Position numbers and translations under genes: made by a program
The notes under the pieces: model-generated
The model's input: only the letters and a program-made list of their open reading frames with translations
What the model was told of the DNA's origin: nothing
Database searches by the model: none
Part shown: positions 52,447 to 60,424 of the stretch, in pieces
Layout: each line of letters starts with the position of its first letter
Position numbering within the stretch: position 1 is the first letter of the stretch
Assembly: GCF_037201915.1 (NCBI RefSeq)
Contig: NZ_CP147505.1
Location: 2,046,001 to 2,110,000, forward strand
Source of the DNA: Haloplanus sp. CK5-1
GTDB lineage: Archaea; Halobacteriota; Halobacteria; Halobacteriales; Haloferacaceae
DNA length: 64,000 nucleotides
Reading direction: 5' to 3'

Positions 52447-52467
52447 TCACTCGGTTTGCCCCGTGTC
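52447..52467 (+). repeat. ORB-like repeat 3 (direct)
   Basis: Reads TCACTCGGTTTGCCC then CGTGTC on the plus strand. The CACTCGGT half is exact, while the G-string is replaced by CCCC. This is the most diverged copy; it may be a weaker site. Confidence 0.6.
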
Positions 52468-52592
52468 TAAGACTCTCAATTTATATTTAAAACAAGTCTA
52501 TTCGGCGCTTTGATTGTCTCTAACTCCATTATTAACACTCTCACTTGGTACTTAGTCGGTACATTTTTGTTGTTCCTCGCAGATGCATGTGT

Positions 52593-53789
52593 ATGACAAG
52601 ACGCGACGATATCTTCGAGACAGGAGAGATATTCCAAGACCGGAAGCTCGTCCGCGTCGGCCACGTTCCGAATCTTGACCGTGTTGTCGGCCGGGATAGT
52701 GAGATCGAGTTGATGGGGAGTGCCCTTGCCCCAGCGATACGTGGAGGCCCACCCGAAACGACGATTATCTATGGCAAAACCGGAACCGGAAAATCACTCG
52801 TTACGAGGTGTGTGACTCGCGAAGCGAGGGACCGAGCAGCGGAGAACGGTCAACGGTTCACGTACGCCTATGTTGATTGCTCTGATTATGGGACCGAAGC
52901 ACAAGCAAGCCGCCAGATGGCTCGAGAGTTGCAGGCCAATCTTGGTGACGCTGTTGGCAATCAGTCGATTCCACGGCGTGGAATCGGCGCTGCAGACTAT
53001 CGTGACGTCACGTGGGAACTACTTTCGGAGGGCGATGTCGATGCCTTCGTAGTTATTCTTGATGAAATAGATAAACTTGACGGGGATGCACTGTTGCGCA
53101 GCCTATCTCGGGCCCGCGAAAGTGGCAAAGCAGAGGCCTTCGTTAGTGCAGTGTGCATCAGTAATAAGATCGAATATCGAGAGCAGCTTAGTGAGCGGGT
53201 TGACTCTTCGCTTCAGGATAATGAGGTTGTTTTCGATCCGTACGACGCCACTCAACTGGAAGCGATCTTGACTCGACGGAAGGATGCCTTTTCTGAGGGT
53301 GTTTTGGAAGAGGGAGTCATTTCGAAGACTGCAGCGTTAGCTGCCCGTGAGCACGGTGATGCACGGAAAGCAATCGATATGTTGTATGAGGCAGGCCGGA
53401 TCGCTGAAAAAAATCAAGCCACCCAAGTTACTGTGGATCACGTTGATGCTGCGCTGAAACGGGCCGAAATCAATCGATTCCAAAAACTCGTTAGCGGCCA
53501 GACTCCGCATGTCAAGCATATTCTCCGAGCATTAGCACTACTTACTGAAAAGGCCGATTGTCAGCGCTTCCGCACAGCAGAGGTGTATGACACCTATCAA
53601 CAGGTCGCAGAGCATGCCGGTGCAAGTCCCCTAAGCTATGATCGAGTTCAGCGACTGCTCAAAGAACAGGCCTTTCTTGGCGTCACAGAAAGTGAGCACA
53701 CCGGAGGTGGACACGGGGAAGGGAGCTATCGGGTCCATCGCCTACTCCGTTCACCGGAGATTGTCTCTGAAGGGCTAAATGGTGCATAG
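52593..53789 (+). CDS. orc1: Orc1/Cdc6 replication initiator
   Basis: A 398-residue initiator ATPase. Start MTRRDDIFETGEIFQDRKLVRVGHVPNLDRVVGRD; Walker A IIYGKTGTGKSLV near residue 60; Walker B VVILDEIDKLDGDALLRSLSRA; sensor 2 region AREHGDARKAIDMLYEAGRIAE; and a C-terminal winged helix (RFRTAEVYDTYQQVAEHAGASPLSYDRVQRLLKEQAFLG) that binds the origin repeats. Haloarchaea have many paralogues, each tied to its own origin. Repeats on both sides make this one likely to drive the local origin. Its codon use is AT-richer than the core, as in the surrounding region. Confidence 0.95.
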   Translation: MTRRDDIFETGEIFQDRKLVRVGHVPNLDRVVGRDSEIELMGSALAPAIRGGPPETTIIYGKTGTGKSLVTRCVTREARDRAAENGQRFTYAYVDCSDYGTEAQASRQMARELQANLGDAVGNQSIPRRGIGAADYRDVTWELLSEGDVDAFVVILDEIDKLDGDALLRSLSRARESGKAEAFVSAVCISNKIEYREQLSERVDSSLQDNEVVFDPYDATQLEAILTRRKDAFSEGVLEEGVISKTAALAAREHGDARKAIDMLYEAGRIAEKNQATQVTVDHVDAALKRAEINRFQKLVSGQTPHVKHILRALALLTEKADCQRFRTAEVYDTYQQVAEHAGASPLSYDRVQRLLKEQAFLGVTESEHTGGGHGEGSYRVHRLLRSPEIVSEGLNGA

Positions 53790-53814
53790 TTTTCCGTGTC
53801 TGTATCGTCTATTC

Positions 53815-53836
53815 TTCACTCGGTATCGGGTGTGTC
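53815..53836 (+). repeat. ORB-like repeat 4 (direct)
   Basis: Reads TTCACTCGGTATCGGG then TGTGTC, 25 bases after the orc1 stop. The 22-base core is identical to repeat 5, 68 bases further right. Confidence 0.82.
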
Positions 53837-53882
53837 CATACTCGTACCGGTTGAGGGTCACGAGGCTGGTCTAAGATCTTGG

Positions 53883-53906
53883 ATTTCACTCGGTATCGGG
53901 TGTGTC
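53883..53906 (+). repeat. ORB-like repeat 5 (direct)
   Basis: Reads ATTTCACTCGGTATCG then GGTGTGTC. It shares its 22-base core with repeat 4 and lies 13 bases from the truncated end of the archaellin pseudogene. Confidence 0.82.
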
Positions 53907-53919
53907 TCTGAGACTCAGG

Positions 53920-54357
53920 TTATAATACTCTTTTCGGCGAGTTATTGATGACTGTCTGGTTAGTGAACGGGAACCGGTCGGTGCCGTTTGGCCCCACCAC
54001 TTCGAAGGTGGTCGCGCTCATGTTGATGTCGCTGGCGCCCGGTGTCTTCTGAACAACCATCGATACTTCGTTCACAGCCATGTACGTGTCACTCTAAAAT
54101 AGGTCTTGTTGAGAATCGTCCAGTATCACGTCATCGCTCTCGTTGCACACCGAGACGTTCCCTGTCTTCGAAACGGGTTCGAGTCGATCCGAAACCTGTG
54201 TGCTGCTCTGTTATCCGGTCTGTTCTGATTGGGTCTGGAGGAAGCCAGCCGTGTTGATCAGGACACCGGCCGCAATCGCTGCAACCAAGACCAGCGCGAT
54301 GAACATGATGAGCGTCCCGATACCGACTTGGCCTCGGTCAGTTCGTTCTTTGAGCAT
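53920..54357 (-). pseudogene. archaellin (flagellin) gene killed by stop codons and 3' truncation
   Basis: From ATG at 54357 the frame reads [19 protein letters not shown] and a hydrophobic helix to [13 protein letters not shown], the class-III signal and start of archaellin. A TAA then interrupts, but the same frame goes on: VSDRLEPVSKTGNV, then a TAG, then AVNEVSMVVQKTPGASDIN and MSATTFEVVGPNGTDRFPF. So one frame with two point nonsense changes, then a loss of the C-terminal third at 53920, next to an origin repeat. The helix and later part match haloarchaeal ArlA/FlgA archaellins. It cannot give a full product. Confidence 0.88.
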
Positions 54358-54479
54358 TGTTGTCTCGTATGCAGGCGTCTGGGAAATCGTCTTAACTCTC
54401 TGGAGCAAATGACCACATCGAAAAATCGGGTGTACGACCAGAAGCACAGAATTACGGAACTGAGGACAACGTGTAACGG

Positions 54480-54797
54480 TCACGTCCAGTTGTGGTTCTC
54501 CCAGCCCTCATAGTGTTTCAGCCGGCTCTTGATCTCGAATGGTTCCCACTCACATTCGTAGTAGAGGACATCGGCCAGCTGGCCGAACTCCCCGTTGTTG
54601 AGTTCGATTCCCTTGTTCCCTCGATTCGTGATGTAGGGCGCGGAACGCAGATCGTCGAAGATGTCGATGGCGGTGGGGTAGTCGCTCGTATCGATAGCCG
54701 AGATAGAAAGAAGATTTTCCTCAACGATAGGTGACCCCCAGCGATGTTCGGCTATCATCGCTGCGAGGAGCGCACATTTTACTGACGGCTTTCGCAT
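54480..54797 (-). CDS. 105-residue haloarchaeal protein of unknown function
   Basis: Starts [30 protein letters not shown] and ends [26 protein letters not shown]. The N-terminal helix and a middle part ([23 protein letters not shown]) suggest a small winged-helix-like or alpha/beta fold. I have seen similar proteins next to a divergent winged-helix gene in haloarchaea, as here, but know no function. Intact and without membrane segments. Confidence 0.65.
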   Translation of the reverse strand: MRKPSVKCALLAAMIAEHRWGSPIVEENLLSISAIDTSDYPTAIDIFDDLRSAPYITNRGNKGIELNNGEFGQLADVLYYECEWEPFEIKSRLKHYEGWENHNWT

Positions 54798-54871
54798 ACC
54801 CCTCTGTTTTTCATCTGTCTCTAATAAGAATATGTTAATACGTGTTTACGCTCAGGCGAACAGTTATGTAT

Positions 54872-54889
54872 GTCAGCGGGTAAACTGAC
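54872..54889. promoter_or_regulatory. inverted repeat GTCAG...CTGAC before the 54893 gene
   Basis: Five-base perfect arms around 8 AT-rich bases, ending three bases before ATG. Between this and the divergent 54797 start, AT-rich promoters (AATATGTTAATA) can serve both genes, so the winged-helix product may control both from here. Confidence 0.35.
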
Positions 54890-54892
54890 CGT

Positions 54893-55252
54893 ATGAGCGA
54901 GCCACCGCAGACCCACTCGGCGGCGGAGAAAGACACCAAGGAGGCCCGTCTAGAGAATCCGAGCGGCGTCCTCTACCTCTTCCAGCACGAGAGCGTCCCG
55001 ATTCTCATCGACGCTATCCTCACGCTTCCACCTGGACGGGAGTTCAACAAGACCGAATTCGCCGATCACGCCGGCGTCACCCGGCAAACCGTGAGCAACT
55101 ACATCAACGTTCTCTTGCAGACCGATGTGGTTGAGGAGGTTCCGAACACGTCCCCGCGCCGGTATCGTGTCGCGAAGAGCGACGTCGTCCAGGAGCTTTT
55201 CGAACTGAACAGTGCCCTGAACGCCGCCGGCGAGTCAGCTACCAACGGCTGA
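54893..55252 (+). CDS. winged-helix-turn-helix DNA-binding protein
   Basis: A 119-residue protein. After a polar 25-residue start, residues 28-95 form a winged helix: VLYLFQHESVPILIDAILTLPPGREFNKTEFADHAGVTRQTVSNYINVLLQTDVVEEV, then a TSPRRYRVAKSD wing. The C-terminal helix (VVQELFELNSALNAAG) may dimerise. It is divergent from the 105-residue gene to the left, with 95 bases shared. This looks like a small regulator pair found on haloarchaeal accessory elements. No ligand domain. Confidence 0.8.
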   Translation: MSEPPQTHSAAEKDTKEARLENPSGVLYLFQHESVPILIDAILTLPPGREFNKTEFADHAGVTRQTVSNYINVLLQTDVVEEVPNTSPRRYRVAKSDVVQELFELNSALNAAGESATNG

Positions 55253-55292
55253 AACTGTGGGCTTCCGCCTTGCTACCGCTGTGATTGACATC

Positions 55293-55331
55293 TTCCCGCG
55301 CCTAAAGACGCGGGAATCCCAAGCGTTGGGA
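55293..55331 (-). ncRNA. structured end of an IS200/IS605-type TnpB element (guide-RNA-like)
   Basis: Two hairpins just outside the tnpB stop: TTCCCGCG/CGCGGGAA (55293-55300/55309-55316) and TCCC/GGGA (55317-55320/55328-55331). In intact haloarchaeal TnpB elements the transcript overlapping the tnpB 3' end ends in such hairpins and yields the guide (omega or reRNA), with the guide taken from flanking DNA. Here the element is a remnant, so activity is doubtful, but the RNA end is preserved. Confidence 0.5.
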
Positions 55332-55333
55332 TA

Positions 55334-55576
55334 TTAGGGTTTGCAGTCTCCCTGTTCTCTCGGTGTAAACCGTCCGCTCTCGCGGTCGAACAGGAAGACT
55401 CCGAGCTGTGCCAACCAGCCGTTACTCATATCGCCCATCGGGGGACTCTGAGTTATCCGTCTACGAATGTTCACCGCGCCGTTCACGTCTGCGTTCATCG
55501 TCGCCGCGCACGACGAACAGACGTATAGACCGCGCTCCACACGGTTGCTATCCCGAATCTGCCTACAACACGAACA
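55334..55576 (-). pseudogene. C-terminal remnant of a TnpB-type RNA-guided nuclease gene
   Basis: About 80 codons remain, ending in TAA: CSCCRQIRDSNRVERGLYVC with SSC (zinc finger of four Cys), then MNADVNGAVNIRRR, the RuvC-III Asp region, and the tail GVFLFDRESGRFTPREQGDCKP, which I recognise from haloarchaeal TnpB. The first ~330 residues (RuvC-I and -II) are gone. The remnant abuts a plus-strand S-layer fragment at about 55577. Confidence 0.88.
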
Positions 55577-55578
55577 CG

Positions 55579-56214
55579 AGCACGCAGCAGTCGTTCCGCG
55601 TGGTCGACACGAGCCTCGAAGCGAACGTTGGCACGATCGGCGGCCAGGTCGCGATCGAGGACTCGGAGGCCAACGTGACGGGGACCGCACTCGGTGCCCA
55701 GTCGGTCACGGTGATCTTCGTGGGTGAGCGTGGCAACACGGTCTACCAGACGATCTCCGTCGACGACACGATGGTCGTCGCCGGCACGACGAACCTCCAG
55801 CCCGACGACAACTCGATCACCGTCGAGCTGCTGACCGAGGAGGGCGACTCGGTCGCCCTGTCGACGACCCAAGAGTGGTCGACTGACGGTTCCTGCATGG
55901 TCAGCCTCGAGCTCGAGGACGTCGAGACGGGGACCTACGACGTTGAAGCTGACGACAGCTACAACGAGGACCTCGCGTCGGTAGAGATCGTCCAGAACCG
56001 ACAGACTGCGACGCCGGAACCGACGGACACGCCGGAGCCGACGGACACGCCGGAGCCGACCGACACGGTGACGGACACGCCGGAACCGACGGACATGCCG
56101 ACGGACACGGCGACTGCGACGCCGACGTTGGAAGGCGGACCGGGCTTCGGTGCGATCATCGCGGTCATCGCGCTCTTGGCGGCTGCGCTGCTGGCCACCC
56201 GGCGCGACACCTAA
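55579..56214 (+). pseudogene. C-terminal fragment of an S-layer-type surface glycoprotein with PGF-CTERM signal
   Basis: About 211 codons in one frame, with no start of their own; upstream codons are antisense to the TnpB remnant. It begins FRVVDTSLEANVGTIGG and VNVTGTALGAQSVTV-like Ig repeats, contains N-V-T glycosylation sites, then a TPEPTD-type Thr/Pro linker repeated about five times, and ends with GPGFGAIIAVIALLAAALLAT then RRDT, a PGF-CTERM archaeosortase signal plus helix. These match haloarchaeal S-layer glycoproteins. The 5' part is absent, so it is a fragment. Confidence 0.85.
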
Positions 56215-56437
56215 CGACGACTGATCGCCGGTAGCGATCACGCGACGCCGTTCGCGGTTTTTTGATGTAACATACGTCAGTACCCTGTACTTGGTCAGCT
56301 ACGGCTGTTGGTGATCGAACTGCCAGTCACACAGATGATGAAAATATCCACGGCTCTAGCCAGAGCGGTGTCGATTTGAACGGTAATTCGAGGGCGATTT
56401 CGGAACGATTTTTATTGATCCGAGTTAAGTCTAAGTG

Positions 56438-57346
56438 ATGGATTCCCGGCCCGGTGATGTCTGTATCCTCATTCCAACCTTGGATGAGGCCGAGACCATC
56501 GGCGACGTCGTCGAGGACTTCCGCGAGGCGGGATTCTCCGACGTCCTCGTCGTCGACGGCGGGTCGACCGACGGCACCCGCGACGTCGCCCGCGAGGCGG
56601 GCGCGCGCGTCGTCCAGCAGTCGGGGACGGGAAAGGGACAGGCGGTTCGCGAAGCCATCTCGAACCACGTCGACGCCGACTACGTCCTCATGCTCGACGG
56701 CGACGGCACGTACCGCGCCGCCGACGCGAACGAGATGCTCGCCCCCCTCCGCTCGGGCGAGGCCGCCCACGTCATCGGGAACCGCTTCGCAGACATGCGT
56801 TCGGGCGCGATGACGTTCCTCAACCGGGTCGGCAACCGCCTCATCAACGCCGCCTTCCGGACGATCCACCGCGACGACTTCGGCGACATCCTCTCGGGCT
56901 ACCGCGCCTTTACTCGCGAGTCCTTCGAGGCGATGCACCTCACCGCCGACGGCTTCGGCATCGAGACGGAGATGGCCGTCGAGTGTGCCAAACACGGGAT
57001 CCCGACGACGGTGGTCCCGATAACCTACCGCCCTCGCCCTTCGGGGTCGAACACGAACCTCCACCCGGTCCGGGACGGCGGGATCATCTTCCTCGAACTG
57101 TACCGCCGGGCGAAGACCAACAATCCCCTCTTCTACTTCGGAAGCATCGGCACGGTGTCGACACTGTTCGGGGGTCTCGTCGCCGCCTACGTCGGCGTCG
57201 AGTGGGTCACCCAGCGCGTCTCCCACGAGGTGCTCGCGATCGTCGCCGCCTTCGCCATCCTCGTCGGCGTCCAACTGCTGATGTTCGGGGTGCTCGCGGA
57301 TCTGATCCTCTCGTTGCACCGCGAGCAACTCCGCGAACAGGAGTGA
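56438..57346 (+). CDS. aglJ: dolichyl-phosphate hexosyltransferase AglJ
   Basis: A 302-residue GT2 enzyme that puts the first sugar on dolichyl phosphate for N-glycosylation. Motifs: CILIPTLDEAETIGDVVEDF, VVDGGSTDGTRDVA, YVLMLDGDGTYRAADANEML (metal-binding DGD), HRDDFGDILSGYRAFTRESF. Two C-terminal membrane helices (about residues 230-285) hold it at the membrane. An overlapping GTG one codon earlier is possible; ATG is preferred. A TTTTTATT box lies about 25 bases upstream, so the mRNA is probably leaderless. Confidence 0.93.
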   Translation: MDSRPGDVCILIPTLDEAETIGDVVEDFREAGFSDVLVVDGGSTDGTRDVAREAGARVVQQSGTGKGQAVREAISNHVDADYVLMLDGDGTYRAADANEMLAPLRSGEAAHVIGNRFADMRSGAMTFLNRVGNRLINAAFRTIHRDDFGDILSGYRAFTRESFEAMHLTADGFGIETEMAVECAKHGIPTTVVPITYRPRPSGSNTNLHPVRDGGIIFLELYRRAKTNNPLFYFGSIGTVSTLFGGLVAAYVGVEWVTQRVSHEVLAIVAAFAILVGVQLLMFGVLADLILSLHREQLREQE

Positions 57347-57353
57347 GCGACGG

Positions 57354-57866
57354 TCAGGGCTCTTCGAGCACCGAACGAACTCGCTCCACGTAACTGTTCC
57401 CGCCCCAACTGCGGGCGTCACTGATCTCGTCGAGGAGTGATCGAGCATCAGTAGCTGACAGTTGCCCGGTTCGAACGAGAACCGAGAGCAGCGTCGGCGT
57501 CGTGACGAGCCGGGTATCGGCGAGTGAGGCGTGGATCAACCCGAGTTGGGTGAACTCGTCACAGAGAAAGAGCGCAGCATCGAGCTCGTTCGCGAGGGTG
57601 ACGGCCGCGTTTTCACCGTCGTCGAGCGGAAACTCGGCGTCGAGGGCGACTGGCCGTATGGTAAACGAGTCCGCTCGGTCGAGTACTGCCGATGCGGCTT
57701 GCCTGTGGACGTCATCGTACGAAGCGATCTCTCGGAGTTCCTCGACGACCGCCGTCGGGACGACGACCTCGTACCGGGTGAGACAGAGCGCGAGTGGATC
57801 GGGGTCGTCGGGGGTAACGATCCCGAGGCTCACGAGGGCGGAGGCGTCCGCGACGAGTCGCGACAT
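57354..57866 (-). CDS. PIN-like domain protein (DUF3368-like), probable toxin partner
   Basis: A 170-residue protein. Asp8 is in LVADASALVSLG, followed by VVPTAVVEELREIAS, FPLDDGENAAVTLANELDAALFLCDE and TTPTLLSVLVRTGQLS, the order of the PIN/DUF3368 fold. The acidic residues Asp8, Glu and DDGE are in place. It starts directly after the stop of the ribbon-helix-helix gene on the same strand, with no gap, so it is likely the toxin of the pair. Confidence 0.8.
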   Translation of the reverse strand: MSRLVADASALVSLGIVTPDDPDPLALCLTRYEVVVPTAVVEELREIASYDDVHRQAASAVLDRADSFTIRPVALDAEFPLDDGENAAVTLANELDAALFLCDEFTQLGLIHASLADTRLVTTPTLLSVLVRTGQLSATDARSLLDEISDARSWGGNSYVERVRSVLEEP

Positions 57867-58169
57867 CTATGCGTCGGCGACTTCGTCGACGAAATCCTCG
57901 TCCAGTTGCTGTTTCAGCACCCGGAGGTTCGCCGCTTCTTCGGCACCGACGAGTGCGTTGAGTTGCTCGAAGGTGATCTCGCCGTCGTAGTAGGCGGCTG
58001 CGATCTCCTGGATCAGCGCATCGTCGTGAGTGGCCTCCTGGAGATACTCCCGCAGCGCAGTCACGAGGATATCCGTCCGATCTTCCCCGAGGACGTCGGC
58101 GAGCGCGTCGGTCCGGTCGATGAGCCGGTGTGGTGCCCGGAACTGGACACGCTTCTTATCGCTCCCCAT
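57867..58169 (-). CDS. ribbon-helix-helix antitoxin-like protein
   Basis: A 100-residue protein. The start MGSDKKRVQFRAPHRLIDRTDALADVLGEDRTDILVTALREYL is a ribbon-helix-helix DNA-binding domain; a longer open frame upstream overlaps the direct repeats and is rejected. The second half (ITFEQLNALVGAEEAANLRVLKQQLDEDFVDEV) is a helical binding arm for the PIN partner. Stop and next start touch. Two 21-base repeats, its likely operator, lie at and just before the start. Confidence 0.8.
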   Translation of the reverse strand: MGSDKKRVQFRAPHRLIDRTDALADVLGEDRTDILVTALREYLQEATHDDALIQEIAAAYYDGEITFEQLNALVGAEEAANLRVLKQQLDEDFVDEVADA

Positions 58170-58225
58170 CGTGTGCACGTTGTGAGCCAGCCCATTAGCT
58201 CTTTTCGTGTGTACAATGTGAGCCA
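58169..58225. promoter_or_regulatory. two 21-base direct repeats, likely operator of the antitoxin pair
   Basis: Copies at 58169-58189 and 58205-58225 match in 18 of 21 positions. On the plus strand both begin TCGTGTG and end TGTGAGCCA, with the middle varying. The first covers the antitoxin start codon. The 36-base repeat spacing, about three and a half helical turns, puts the sites on roughly opposite faces. RHH antitoxins bind tandem sites of this kind to repress their operon. Confidence 0.6.
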
Positions 58226-58362
58226 ACTTCGGCCGAGTGCACTCGGACACGAGTTGCGAAACGGTCGGTCAGCCGAAATACGACGGGCTTGTCGGGGCAC
58301 CTACTCGAACGCACGTACCCCGCAGCCGAAGGTACATCTACGTTCCGTCCGTTCACAGGGGC

Positions 58363-58989
58363 ATGCGCGACCTCGACGAGACGGACCTCGAGATCTTGGG
58401 GCTACTGATGGAGGACGCCCGCCGCCCGTGGGCCGACATCGCGGACGCGGTCGACCTCTCGCCGCCCGCGGTGTCCGACCGGGTCGACCGCCTCCGGGAG
58501 ACGGGTGTCATCCGCGGGTTCACCCTCGACGTCGACCGCTCGAAACTCCGTGACGGCGTGCCGGTTCTCGTCCGTGTCGACCCCACGTCCGGGGTGTTCG
58601 ACGACGTCCGCGGGGCTTTCCGCGACGCCGACGCGGTCGAACACGTCTTCTCGACGGCCGAGCGCGACCTGGTCTGTCACGCCCGCGTCGTCGACGGCGA
58701 CGTGCCGGCGTGGCTCCCGACCGTCGTCGACGAACCCGGGGCGGCGATAGACGACTACACCGTGACGCTCCTGACCGGCGGCGAGTGGACGCCGACGGTC
58801 GACGGCGTCGGCTTCGCGCTGACCTGCGCACAGTGTGGCAACACGGTGACCAGCGAGGGGACGAGCGCCGACATCGGCGGCGACGTCTACCAGTTCTGCT
58901 GTCCCTCCTGCGAGCGTGAGTTTCGGTCCCGGTACGACCGCTTCGATGCCGAGGCCGAGTCCGGCACCGGGACCGGGCCGTCGGACTAA
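58363..58989 (+). CDS. Lrp/AsnC-type regulator with TRASH metal-binding domain
   Basis: A 208-residue regulator. Residues 1-60 are the AsnC helix-turn-helix (LDETDLEILGLLMEDARRPWADIADAVDLSPPAVSDRVDRLRETGVI). Residues 65-145 are a divergent ligand domain. Residues 150-192 are a TRASH motif: CAQCGNTV, then about 20 residues, then FCCPSCEREF, which can bind Cu, Zn or other metals. Haloarchaeal members control copper exporters. No exporter gene is adjacent here, so the target lies elsewhere. Confidence 0.88.
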   Translation: MRDLDETDLEILGLLMEDARRPWADIADAVDLSPPAVSDRVDRLRETGVIRGFTLDVDRSKLRDGVPVLVRVDPTSGVFDDVRGAFRDADAVEHVFSTAERDLVCHARVVDGDVPAWLPTVVDEPGAAIDDYTVTLLTGGEWTPTVDGVGFALTCAQCGNTVTSEGTSADIGGDVYQFCCPSCEREFRSRYDRFDAEAESGTGTGPSD

Positions 58990-59040
58990 CCTCGCCACGC
59001 GAACGGTAACGTTTAGGCCGCTCCCCGGGCATCGACGCGT

Positions 59041-60348
59041 ATGCCCGAGAGAGTGCTCCTCGTCGGCGGTGGCGGGCGCGAACACGCCATCGCCCGCGCC
59101 GTCGCGCCGGACTGTTCGCTGTACGCCTGTGCGAGCAACCGCAACCCCGGCATCGCCGATCTGGCGGCCGAAACCCGGTCGATCGACGAAACCGACGCGG
59201 ATGAAATCGTCGCGTTCGCCGAGGACGTCGACGCCACGCTCGCGGTGATCGGCCCCGAGTCGGCGCTGGCCGCGGGCGTCGCCGACGCCCTCGAGGATGC
59301 GGGCGTCTACGCCTTCGGTCCCGGAGCCGATGCCGCACGCATCGAGACGGACAAGGCCTACCAGCGGCGGTTCATGCGCGAGGAGGGTATTCCGGGCTGT
59401 CCGGACTTCGAGACGTTCGACGACATGGACGCCGCCTGTGCCTACATCGACGACTACGACGGTGACCTGGCGGTGAAGCCGGCGGGACTGACCGGCGGCA
59501 AGGGCGTCCGCGTCATCGGCGACCAGGTGACCGAGGCGGAGGCCAAGGCGTACCTCCGGGACTCCGACTACGACCGCGTCGTCCTGGAGGAACGCCTCGT
59601 GGGCGAGGAGTTCACCGTACAGGCGTTCGTCTCGGACGGCGAGGTTCGGGTCACGCCGGCCGTCCAAGACCACAAGCGCGCCTACGAGGGCGACGAGGGG
59701 CCGAACACCGGCGGGATGGGGAGTTACAGCGACGCCGGCCCCGCACTCCCGTTCATGGACGAGGTCGACTACGACGCGGCCGTCGAGGTTCTGGAGGCGA
59801 CGGTCGACGCCCTCCCCGACTACGAGGGCGTCCTCTACGGTCAGTTCATGCTCACCGCCGACGGCGTCCGCGTCGTCGAGTTCAACGCCCGCTTCGGCGA
59901 CCCCGAGGCGATGAACACCCTGCCGGTCATGGAGACGCCGTTCCTCGACGTACTGACTGCGGCCCGGGACGGCGACACACTCCCGGATCTCTCCTTTGCG
60001 CCGCGGGCGACCGTCTGCAAGTACGCCGTGCCCGCGGGCTACCCCACCGACCCCGAGGCCGGATCGCGCATCGAGGTGGACGAGGAGAGCGTCGCGCGGG
60101 CCGCCGAAGGGAGCGGGGGCGACGCCCTCCTCTTCTACGCGAGCGTCGACGCCCGCGACGACGGTCTCTACACCACCACCTCGCGGGCCTTCGCCGTCGT
60201 CGGTATCGCGGACACCATCGCCGCCGCCGAGGACATCGCCGAAGACGCGCTGTCGGCCGCGGGGGACGGCCTGCGGGTCAGACACGACGTCGGGACGCAG
60301 TCGCTCGTACAGCGACGGATCGACCACGTCGAGGACCTGCGCGACTGA
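59041..60348 (+). CDS. purD: phosphoribosylamine-glycine ligase
   Basis: A 435-residue ATP-grasp enzyme joining glycine to phosphoribosylamine in purine synthesis. Signature pieces: VLLVGGGGREHAIARAVAPD, ALAAGVADALEDAGVYAFGP, the ATP-grasp strand LAVKPAGLTGGKGVRV, HKRAYEGDEGPNTGGMGSYSDAG and FNARFGDPEAMNTLPVME. Complete and slightly acidic. A GTTTAGG element about 30 bases before the ATG could be its TATA box. Confidence 0.96.
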   Translation: MPERVLLVGGGGREHAIARAVAPDCSLYACASNRNPGIADLAAETRSIDETDADEIVAFAEDVDATLAVIGPESALAAGVADALEDAGVYAFGPGADAARIETDKAYQRRFMREEGIPGCPDFETFDDMDAACAYIDDYDGDLAVKPAGLTGGKGVRVIGDQVTEAEAKAYLRDSDYDRVVLEERLVGEEFTVQAFVSDGEVRVTPAVQDHKRAYEGDEGPNTGGMGSYSDAGPALPFMDEVDYDAAVEVLEATVDALPDYEGVLYGQFMLTADGVRVVEFNARFGDPEAMNTLPVMETPFLDVLTAARDGDTLPDLSFAPRATVCKYAVPAGYPTDPEAGSRIEVDEESVARAAEGSGGDALLFYASVDARDDGLYTTTSRAFAVVGIADTIAAAEDIAEDALSAAGDGLRVRHDVGTQSLVQRRIDHVEDLRD

Positions 60349-60424
60349 GACGGTCACCCGCCGCGCATGACGGACGTGCGACGCGCCACAAACCTTTATT
60401 TCGGCGCATCTCGTCGTTCTGTCA

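Larger units (their letters stand above)
51712..52592. other. candidate replication origin region upstream of orc1/cdc6
   Basis: 881 bases without a convincing gene, AT-rich. It contains three ORB-like repeats, two inverted and one direct (listed separately), plus AT tracts suited to unwinding at about 52388-52400 and 52479-52495 (ATTTATATTTAAAA). The inverted copy at 52318 and the direct copy at 52447 face each other across the first AT tract, the standard haloarchaeal origin layout. A near-palindrome TGTGGGGATCTTCCCACCAC lies at about 52208-52228. The origin call is inference from repeats plus the initiator gene. Confidence 0.78.
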
